Positions 1-6,447 of a stretch of 64,000 nucleotides of DNA are shown piece by piece; positions within the stretch are counted from its first letter, which is position 1; each line of letters starts with the position of its first letter. A model generated the notes under the pieces. It was not told the origin of the DNA. It made no database searches and worked only from the letters and a program-made list of their open reading frames with translations. Where the stretch lies: contig NZ_JAPOHA010000008.1 in NCBI RefSeq assembly GCF_026672255.1, positions 101,368-165,367 of the forward strand. Reading direction: 5' to 3'. Origin of the DNA: Caproiciproducens galactitolivorans (GTDB taxonomy: Bacteria; Bacillota; Clostridia; Oscillospirales; Acutalibacteraceae). The translations under genes were made by a program, and so were the position numbers.

Positions 1-1
1 T

Positions 2-880
2 GGAGAGGATTATAGTGCTTTATGTGATGAAAAGACCAGTATTGAGCTAAACAGCGACGTGATTTACATTCAGAGCGATATCGATGTCTATTCCTTTATT
101 CCGGTAGCCCGGCCGAAGCTTATCCTGAAAAATTCCGGACGCGGCGTGGTTGTTTTCCAGAGGGATTGTAAAGTGGATTCGATTCAAATCAGCGAAGGAT
201 GTTACTCGTTTAAAAGCGGTACCGACCTGTTTAAGCCGAAAGATGTTGCGAGCCTGAAAAAGCTGAATGAAATTCCGGATTACGCGAAAGTGGATAAAAA
301 TGTTCTTGAAAAGCCGCGGGATATTATTTCGGGCGATGTGCAGTTCCCCTTGGAAAACGGTGCAGGATGGAGCCTTTACGGTAAAATTCCGGATTTTTCA
401 ACCTCCTTGGAAAGCGGCGAAGGTAAAATTGTATATTGGTACCTAAACGATGTGAGCAAATGGGATACCGGTAAAGGCAGGCGCACTTATGATTACTCCG
501 CAAAAGAGATACATCTGCGCTATGTTTCAGACAATAACATTAAGATATCGAAAGATAAAACGATTCTTTTTAAAGCCGATTCGGTTACGCTCAGCTTTTC
601 AGCCAACCTGAAAAAAAATCTGCCGGAAATTACTCAATCAGGCCCGTCCTCCTTTCTTCTGAAAGCGGCTGAACTTTCTGTGTCGGACCCGATTACCGTA
701 CGGTACAGTGGGGAGAAAGGACCATCGTCCTATGAGATCAGAGCGGGGCTGTATGATTCGACGCCGGAGCTGAATTTATTCAGCGAAGAAGCGAGGGATT
801 ATTTTAAAAATACAAAACCGAAGCCGTACAGCGGGGAAAATGCGGACATGACCGGAGGTGTGTATACCGATGGCCAATAA
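2..880 (+). CDS. Hypothetical surface/pilus-associated protein, 5'-truncated by window edge
   Basis: This reading frame is open from the first bases of the window, so the true start lies upstream and only the C-terminal ~292 residues are visible. I do not recognise the family. The visible part is rich in beta-type sequence with alternating hydrophobic residues, and shows no obvious membrane segment or catalytic motif. It overlaps the next gene by 11 bases, and two prepilin-like genes follow in the same operon. A role in a type IV pilus or type II secretion-like machine is therefore a reasonable inference, for instance as a minor pilin or pilus-tip subunit, but only context supports this. Confidence 0.6.
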   Translation, partial: GEDYSALCDEKTSIELNSDVIYIQSDIDVYSFIPVARPKLILKNSGRGVVVFQRDCKVDSIQISEGCYSFKSGTDLFKPKDVASLKKLNEIPDYAKVDKNVLEKPRDIISGDVQFPLENGAGWSLYGKIPDFSTSLESGEGKIVYWYLNDVSKWDTGKGRRTYDYSAKEIHLRYVSDNNIKISKDKTILFKADSVTLSFSANLKKNLPEITQSGPSSFLLKAAELSVSDPITVRYSGEKGPSSYEIRAGLYDSTPELNLFSEEARDYFKNTKPKPYSGENADMTGGVYTDGQ

Positions 881-1310
881 ATACAGAAAGCTGAAAAGCC
901 GGAAGGGCACCACGATGGTGGAAGTGGTCTTGTCCGTTTTGCTGTTGGCGCTGGTCGTAACGGCGGTGCTCACGGTCATGGGCTTTTCCCAGCGGCTGAT
1001 TCTTTCGAACAGCAGTGAAACAAAGGCCGCGGCGCAGGCGCAGGAAATTACCGATGCGCTGATCACCCGGCTGCATTCCGCAAAAGAATCCGATTTCGAG
1101 TCGCTGGAGGTCTGCGGCGCAAAGTATGTAGAAAAGGATCAATTTCCGTTGGCAAAGGAGGATAAGCAATTTACGGTTTCTTCCGTTCAGGAGGAGGACG
1201 GCGTAGAGGGATATAAAATTGAAACGGCAGTTTATTTTTCAGACGGGAAAGACCGAAAATGTGTCCGGCTTTCCGCTTTTTCCGCGAAAGAAGGCGGCAG
1301 TACATCATGA
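870..1310 (+). CDS. Prepilin-type N-terminal methylation protein (pseudopilin-like)
   Basis: Residues ~12-35 carry a type III signal sequence: a short basic leader, a Gly cleavage site (KGTTMVEVV, cut after G), Glu at mature position +5 and then about 20 hydrophobic residues. Such proteins are processed by a prepilin peptidase and assembled into type IV pili or type II secretion pseudopili. At 146 aa it fits a minor pilin. The ATG at 870 is preferred over upstream GTG codons because a GGAGGT site sits at 853-858. The gene overlaps the preceding gene and is joined to the next by an ATGA overlap, which suggests translational coupling within one operon. Confidence 0.82.
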   Translation: MANKYRKLKSRKGTTMVEVVLSVLLLALVVTAVLTVMGFSQRLILSNSSETKAAAQAQEITDALITRLHSAKESDFESLEVCGAKYVEKDQFPLAKEDKQFTVSSVQEEDGVEGYKIETAVYFSDGKDRKCVRLSAFSAKEGGSTS

Positions 1311-1831
1311 AGAATAAAAAAGGCCTTACGCTGGCGGAACTGATTATCGCCGTGGCGTTTACAGCCGTTGTGATTTCTGCGGCTTGCGCGATGCTGCTCC
1401 TGAGCATGAACTTTTCGAAAACTGGAGCCGCCAGCGCGATGAATCAGCAAAAAACGGCCCTGGCCGAGAGCTATATTCAGCGTTATGCCCCGACGGCGGT
1501 AAAATTATCCCGGGAAAAAAGCCCGGACGCAAACGGCATTGTCTTTACCCTTTCGGACAATATTCTGCATATTTCGGAACAAAGGGCTGCAAACGGTGGA
1601 TTGCGTGAACAGCGGATTGCCGACGCGGACGGAATTGCCAAGATAAATTTTCAAGTAGAAAATCAGATTCTGCATTACAGCATTGTGTCACAGGACGGCG
1701 CGTACACCCTCTCCGGCGGGATCATTCTGAATAATTGCCAGGATGAGGGGGATTCCCGGATTACCGTCGATTCCGAGAACGGCGCATTTCTGGAATTTCC
1801 AGGAAATTCGGGAAATTCCAAAATTCCGTAG
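1307..1831 (+). CDS. Second prepilin-type N-terminal methylation protein
   Basis: The protein (174 aa) begins MKNKKGLTLAELIIAVAF, a textbook prepilin signal: basic leader, cleavage after Gly, Glu at +5 and a hydrophobic alpha-helix. It probably is a minor pilin or pseudopilin that works with the preceding protein. Its ATG overlaps the stop codon of the upstream gene (ATGA at 1307-1310). The last ~35 bases before the stop contain GGAATTTCC and GGAAATTCC, which are mutually complementary and could form a hairpin over the stop codon. No pilus ATPase or platform gene is visible in the window; these would have to lie upstream. Confidence 0.82.
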   Translation: MKNKKGLTLAELIIAVAFTAVVISAACAMLLLSMNFSKTGAASAMNQQKTALAESYIQRYAPTAVKLSREKSPDANGIVFTLSDNILHISEQRAANGGLREQRIADADGIAKINFQVENQILHYSIVSQDGAYTLSGGIILNNCQDEGDSRITVDSENGAFLEFPGNSGNSKIP

Positions 1832-1911
1832 TGCTTTTCGTCCGGAATCGCTGTCTTTTGTACAAAATGAAAATAAAACTTCGAAATTCTATTTCCCAAA
1901 CGCATAAAATG

Positions 1912-1920
1912 TGCTATAAT
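1912..1920 (+). promoter_or_regulatory. Extended -10 promoter candidate
   Basis: TGCTATAAT forms an extended -10 element about 67 bp before the ATG at 1987. No good -35 hexamer is seen 17 bp upstream (TTTCCC). It suggests the HTH gene starts a new transcription unit after the pilin genes. Confidence 0.45.
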
Positions 1921-1986
1921 ATGGTAAATAATACCAAATTATTGGCGATTTTTACTGAATCTAATGATGACGTTGGGAGTTAAAGT

Positions 1987-3342
1987 ATGAATCTACTGAA
2001 TGCAAAAAAAGCTTTGTTATTTAATGATTTTTTATCTTTACTGGCCAGAGAACCTTTGGAAATAAAATATAAGAATTTAGCCCGCATTTTGCATGTATCC
2101 GAGTCCACTCTTTCAAAGCTGAGGCATGGAAAACTGAATAAAATGCCATCCGGCATGCACCCGGAAAATATAGGGTCCGGCTTTGCGACAGGCGTAGTAC
2201 GTTCCTTTGCGCCTACTGCCGGCACGGTTCGGCGTTTCGCCGCTTTTGCGCGGATTGTCGGTGAAAATTATCTTTTATCGGATGAATTGGCAAAAGCGGC
2301 GGATTCTCTTGCCGGAACCGTTCCGGTCAATGAGGAAAATGTGAAAAGGGTTTGCACCAGCGAGATACCGAAATTCATCCGGCGCTGTTACGAGGAATCC
2401 TACGCCAATTCCGAGATGGATTTTGCCAGCCATGTTTCGTCGCGCTGTATGGTTCAGTCCGAAATCATGTATCAGAAAATCTGTGATACCATCAACTGCG
2501 ATACCTTTGATTCGGAAAAATTAAAGCAGCTTCTGAATATTGTTTACGCGGCGAACATCCGTCATCAACTTACGGCTTACGTAGGAAACCGGTCGATCAT
2601 CGATCTGGTGGACCGGTTTGTGCGAAATCAGGCAGACGAGCCTTTTTATAATTATGTGCATCGGTCGGAGATTATCTCCATATCGGAGGATTCCACCTGT
2701 ATCACGAGAACGATCAAGGGACAGCAGCAGATTGTTTTTCAGCAGCCGAAACCGCAGGAAATTATTATGCATCAGCCGCTGAACCATTTTATTGATACGC
2801 CCGATAAAGAATGCATTCAGGAAATGTTACGGAATATCACCTGTACGGTGAACCACATTCCTTTGATTAAATATATCAATATCCATGAAAACACAAATTA
2901 CACCGATATGACGCATTTTTTTACCGCGCGGCAGGTACGTGACAATGTCAGCGGTACGGTTATGACGGAGCTTGCCTTTCGGTTTAAACTCTATCCGGGC
3001 GTAGCGGGGGAAACCGTTCATATTGCTTATGAATGCAGCCTCACCACTCCGTTCATCAATAATATCTCCTGCAACTACAGCTTCTCCCTTCTTTATCCCT
3101 GCAAGTTTCTGGAACACGAATTTGCGCTCGACGCCAAGTCAAGAAACAAATGGGGCGTTCAGGTAAGACTGTTTACGCCGATGACGACCAGTGCCTGCAC
3201 GGTGGAACGGCCGGATGAACCCGTCGCGCAAATCGGCGGGACGACCGATCTGAAAAGAATTACCTTTTATGACTGGGCAATGCCTGGTACCGGCTATGTC
3301 CGAAATGTTTACGAATTGAAATATGCCGGGAAAGAAGCATGA
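1987..3342 (+). CDS. Uncharacterised protein with N-terminal helix-turn-helix
   Basis: The protein has 451 residues. An N-terminal helix-turn-helix is suggested by residues ~30-48 (LARILHVSESTLSKLRHG), which resemble XRE-type DNA-reading helices. The remaining ~400 residues match no family I recognise. They contain a basic loop around the middle and a C-terminal half rich in beta-strand-like sequence, and could form a sensor or effector domain. The gene is followed by a MORN-repeat protein and an MBL-fold protein on the same strand; the next gene has its own promoter. Function is unknown. A regulator of the following pair is one possibility, but the long C-terminus argues for a second activity. 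Confidence 0.7.
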   Translation: MNLLNAKKALLFNDFLSLLAREPLEIKYKNLARILHVSESTLSKLRHGKLNKMPSGMHPENIGSGFATGVVRSFAPTAGTVRRFAAFARIVGENYLLSDELAKAADSLAGTVPVNEENVKRVCTSEIPKFIRRCYEESYANSEMDFASHVSSRCMVQSEIMYQKICDTINCDTFDSEKLKQLLNIVYAANIRHQLTAYVGNRSIIDLVDRFVRNQADEPFYNYVHRSEIISISEDSTCITRTIKGQQQIVFQQPKPQEIIMHQPLNHFIDTPDKECIQEMLRNITCTVNHIPLIKYINIHENTNYTDMTHFFTARQVRDNVSGTVMTELAFRFKLYPGVAGETVHIAYECSLTTPFINNISCNYSFSLLYPCKFLEHEFALDAKSRNKWGVQVRLFTPMTTSACTVERPDEPVAQIGGTTDLKRITFYDWAMPGTGYVRNVYELKYAGKEA

Positions 3343-3371
3343 CAAAAACATCTTTTATTGATTCACATCTA

Positions 3372-3401
3372 TTGCAAGTATTACATAGTATCCTATATAA
3401 T
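3372..3401 (+). promoter_or_regulatory. Sigma-A type promoter for the MORN gene
   Basis: TTGCAA (3372-3377) and TATAAT (3396-3401) are separated by 18 bp, and the predicted start of transcription lies just before the ribosome-binding site at 3421-3429. Confidence 0.6.
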
Positions 3402-3436
3402 AGAAGAAATATATACCTATGAGAGGAGGCTCCGGC

Positions 3437-4810
3437 ATGCCGTTGCAAGATTTGGATCTTGCTCCTGTTTTTTACATGGTCTGCTACAGGCCGTTTGACG
3501 GCAATATGCAGAACAATGCGATTCTGGCCGGGGTGAGACGCGATTATCTGACGACCGGCAAAAGCTCCTCCGGCAAATACAGGAAATGTTTGGCAGGAAC
3601 CGATGTATCGATCCATTACAGAATTGGAAAAGGCAGATTTCTCTGGCAAAAAAAGAGCGGCAGAACCCTTTTGCAGGAATCCTATCCGGAGGTTTACGGT
3701 TACTGTATATGGACAAGGAGTCTGGCCGGGAAAACCGTGAGCAAGGCCCGTTACGGGAAGGACCATATCTGGCTTCAAACCGCTTATTATGAAGGCGACA
3801 CCAAACGGCCGACGGCCTTTTTAAAACCTGTGCAGGGGAGTAATGAGCTGGTCCTTCTTCAGATGAATCCGGAAACGGAAAAATATGAGGGTGTGAAACT
3901 GCTGCCCTGTGAAAATAACGAGGGCACGGCGCAGCAAAGTCTTTTGAATACGGTTGCGGGGGAGCCGCAGGTCTACGCGGAAACGAGCGGCGGCAGCTTC
4001 TGTTACTGCTTAAAGGAAGAAGCGGAAAGCCGGCTGGCCGTAATGCAAGACCTGCGCACAGGGAAGGAAAGCCTGACTCCGAAATGGCCGTTTGAAGAAG
4101 AAGAAGCGATTGCGTTTTGCTATATCGAGAATGACCGCCCGTTTCCGGCTCCGCAGCCGGAACAACCGGAGCCGCTTCCGGCGCAGCCGGAAAATCTCTC
4201 GGAGCAAGTACCGCAGGAACCGGATTATGCGGCGGATCATGAGATTTTCAGTACCGATGAACCGGCAAAGCCCGCGCGTTACGCGGTAGCCGCAAAAGGC
4301 CTGAACGGAGAAACGCAGGTCAGCGAATATCTTCCGCTGCAATTGGAAAAGGGTACGAAACGAATTGTCATCAGCGCGGAAGAAAGCTACCTTTATTTTG
4401 GAAAGGTGATCAACGGCCTTCGCCAGGGACGCGGCCGCACGCAGATGCAGAATGGATGTACCGCGTATGAAGGCGATTATTTGGATGACAAACGGGACGG
4501 CTTTGGCGCGTATTATTACAAATCCGGAAAAATCTGTTATGTAGGCGATTGGAAAGCAAACAAACGGAACGGATTGGGCGTTGCTTACAGTTCCCGCGAC
4601 GGTTCCATCTTTGTCGGGCGGTGGAAGAATAACATCCCTACGGGGAGCGGTGCCGCGTTCGACGCGGAGGGCAAGCTTATTTATACAGGCGAATGGAAAA
4701 ACGGTTTGCGCCATGGACACGGTACGGAATATAAAGATGGGGAAATCCTGTTCACGGGAGAGTTCCGAGAGGACAAGTATTATTCGGGATATGAACATAT
4801 TCAGAAGTAG
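3437..4810 (+). CDS. MORN-repeat protein
   Basis: The C-terminal ~140 residues contain five to six MORN repeats (for example YEGDYLDDKRDGFGAYY and YTGEWKNGLRHGHG). In this family these form an elongated beta-hairpin scaffold used for membrane, lipid or protein contact. The N-terminal ~230 residues are unrecognised and are joined by a Pro/Gln/Glu-rich linker around residues 230-265. There is no signal peptide, so the protein should be cytoplasmic. I chose ATG 3437 over 3419 because the strong site GAGAGGAGG lies at 3421-3429, seven bases upstream. The next gene follows after 25 bp, so the two are probably co-transcribed. Its biochemical role is unknown. Confidence 0.8.
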   Translation: MPLQDLDLAPVFYMVCYRPFDGNMQNNAILAGVRRDYLTTGKSSSGKYRKCLAGTDVSIHYRIGKGRFLWQKKSGRTLLQESYPEVYGYCIWTRSLAGKTVSKARYGKDHIWLQTAYYEGDTKRPTAFLKPVQGSNELVLLQMNPETEKYEGVKLLPCENNEGTAQQSLLNTVAGEPQVYAETSGGSFCYCLKEEAESRLAVMQDLRTGKESLTPKWPFEEEEAIAFCYIENDRPFPAPQPEQPEPLPAQPENLSEQVPQEPDYAADHEIFSTDEPAKPARYAVAAKGLNGETQVSEYLPLQLEKGTKRIVISAEESYLYFGKVINGLRQGRGRTQMQNGCTAYEGDYLDDKRDGFGAYYYKSGKICYVGDWKANKRNGLGVAYSSRDGSIFVGRWKNNIPTGSGAAFDAEGKLIYTGEWKNGLRHGHGTEYKDGEILFTGEFREDKYYSGYEHIQK

Positions 4811-4835
4811 CTGATTTAACAGAGGGTGGGAAAAT

Positions 4836-6101
4836 ATGCGGAGTATTGAAATACATGATGTAAGCTGCGGCGAATGCATTGTGCTGCAAGGAGCAAATAA
4901 AGATATTCTGATGGTGGACTGCGGAGATCCGAAGACAGGCAATATTTCAGACATGATGAAGCGGTATGCCGGTGTGGCGTACCGCGATTTTTTACTTACG
5001 CATTATCATGAAGCGGAACTTCGGGGGCTTCATAGGCTTTTGAAAATCAATCCGAATACCTTTGACCGGATTTTTTTACCGGCTTCTCCCTGCGACAGGC
5101 ACGGCAGGCCGCTGTTGTTGGAGTTTGCCCTTTTTACTTATGTATTTTCAAATCATAAGGACGATTCCTATTTAGAAAATCTGTCTTTGCTCCGAATTTT
5201 TGACTTTTTATTAAAGAAATCGAAAAGCCGGATATTTGCGCTGGCTATGGGTTCCTCCTTTCAATTCGATGGGGTTATTTACGACGTTCTGTGGCCGGCC
5301 GCGGCGGAGTATCCGTTTTCCGGCCTGTTTTCTGCCGCGGTAGAGGATATGAACGTCTGCCTGTCCTCCCCGTTCCTTCCGGGGGAGGCAGGGGAGTTTC
5401 TGAAATTGAAAGAGCAGTTCTGCGCCGCTTACCTTGCCTGTTGCCGGACTTCCCCTTTCAATCCGGAGAATATTACCCGTATGAATACAATATTAAATAG
5501 TATAGAAAAGTTATTGCCGCAGTTAAAACGTTTGCCTTCCGCACCGGATATTGCGGAAATACTGGAACGCCCGACGACACGGGAAACGTATAGAAGGGAA
5601 CAGCAGGCGGCAAGCGTTATTTTCCAGAACCGGCGCAAAAGCGAAGCAAGCACCGATGATATTTTGATGACGGGTTCCGCCACGCCGGAAAGTATGGATG
5701 CTGTTTCGGATAAGCTGTATGACGGCTATTATATTCTGAAAGCACCGCAGCATGGCGCGGCAGGCGCCTGGAGCCATCTTTTCGGCGAAATCAGCGCTTC
5801 GCATATATTGATTAGCAATGGGAATAATAGGAAACCGGAATCGGTTGCCAGCGAATATGTTGATTTGCCCTCCATAAAGCACTGCACAGACTGTACCGCC
5901 TGCGCCTGGCTCCAAAACAGCGGATGTTCCTGCAATCGGATGAATTGCTGTTATGAACTGCATGAACCCGGATTGACGATTAAATGTCCTTATTGCCATA
6001 ATCAGGACGGATCCGCACCATGTGCAATTTACCGAATAACCGTGGAAGGTGTCCGCTCCTGCCTATGCGATCATAAGCCCATTAATATGAACAAATTGTA
6101 A
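4836..6101 (+). CDS. ComEC-like metallo-beta-lactamase-fold protein with Cys-rich tail
   Basis: The N-terminus follows the MBL-fold pattern (a strand, then MVDCGD, then FLLTHYHEAELRGL), and residues ~290-330 resemble the ComEC/Rec2 hydrolase C-terminus (a QHG motif, then HILISNGNN). The metal-binding motif is degenerate: HxHxDH reads H56-Y-H58-E-A60-E61, so the Asp and the third His are missing. The last ~75 residues hold more than a dozen cysteines in CxxC-like groups, suggesting an added zinc-binding domain. Length is 421 aa with no signal peptide. The fold assignment is fairly good. Hydrolase activity is doubtful, and a binding or regulatory role together with the MORN protein is possible. 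Confidence 0.68.
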   Translation: MRSIEIHDVSCGECIVLQGANKDILMVDCGDPKTGNISDMMKRYAGVAYRDFLLTHYHEAELRGLHRLLKINPNTFDRIFLPASPCDRHGRPLLLEFALFTYVFSNHKDDSYLENLSLLRIFDFLLKKSKSRIFALAMGSSFQFDGVIYDVLWPAAAEYPFSGLFSAAVEDMNVCLSSPFLPGEAGEFLKLKEQFCAAYLACCRTSPFNPENITRMNTILNSIEKLLPQLKRLPSAPDIAEILERPTTRETYRREQQAASVIFQNRRKSEASTDDILMTGSATPESMDAVSDKLYDGYYILKAPQHGAAGAWSHLFGEISASHILISNGNNRKPESVASEYVDLPSIKHCTDCTACAWLQNSGCSCNRMNCCYELHEPGLTIKCPYCHNQDGSAPCAIYRITVEGVRSCLCDHKPINMNKL

Positions 6102-6235
6102 AAAATTTCTATACATGAGGGATCAATTTCCCCTTGAGTTCTATGCTTATCGCCTTATTGCATAATAATGGTCTTATTTCTGGAAAATATTGATGATAGA
6201 ACCAAATATTATAAAAAAATATATCCAATATATAC

Positions 6236-6264
6236 TTGACAATGATTTCCAAATATCTTATAAT
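6236..6264 (+). promoter_or_regulatory. Consensus sigma-A promoter of the surface-protein gene
   Basis: TTGACA (6236-6241) and TATAAT (6259-6264) are both perfect and are separated by exactly 17 bp. The leader is long (~175 nt) before the ATG at 6448. The 6102-6447 interval holds nothing else that I can name. The perfect promoter and strong TAAGGAGGA site (6431-6439) predict an abundant product. Confidence 0.85.
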
Positions 6265-6447
6265 CCAATTAAACATATGAGTGGTGGTTGTGGTTGCGGC
6301 TATGCCAAACGCATCATTGGCAGAGTTTTCCACGAAACCATTGCAAGTCAGGGGAGATTATCTTAACACCCATGGCGAACATGTATGTTAAATTCTCATA
6401 GCACACGCAAATACGCAAAACGAACTATTTTAAGGAGGACAAAAAGG

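Noticed and set aside
4010-4954. 314-codon minus-strand frame across the MORN gene
   Set aside because: Antisense to the repeats of the MORN protein, crosses into the next gene and has no promoter or ribosome-binding site.
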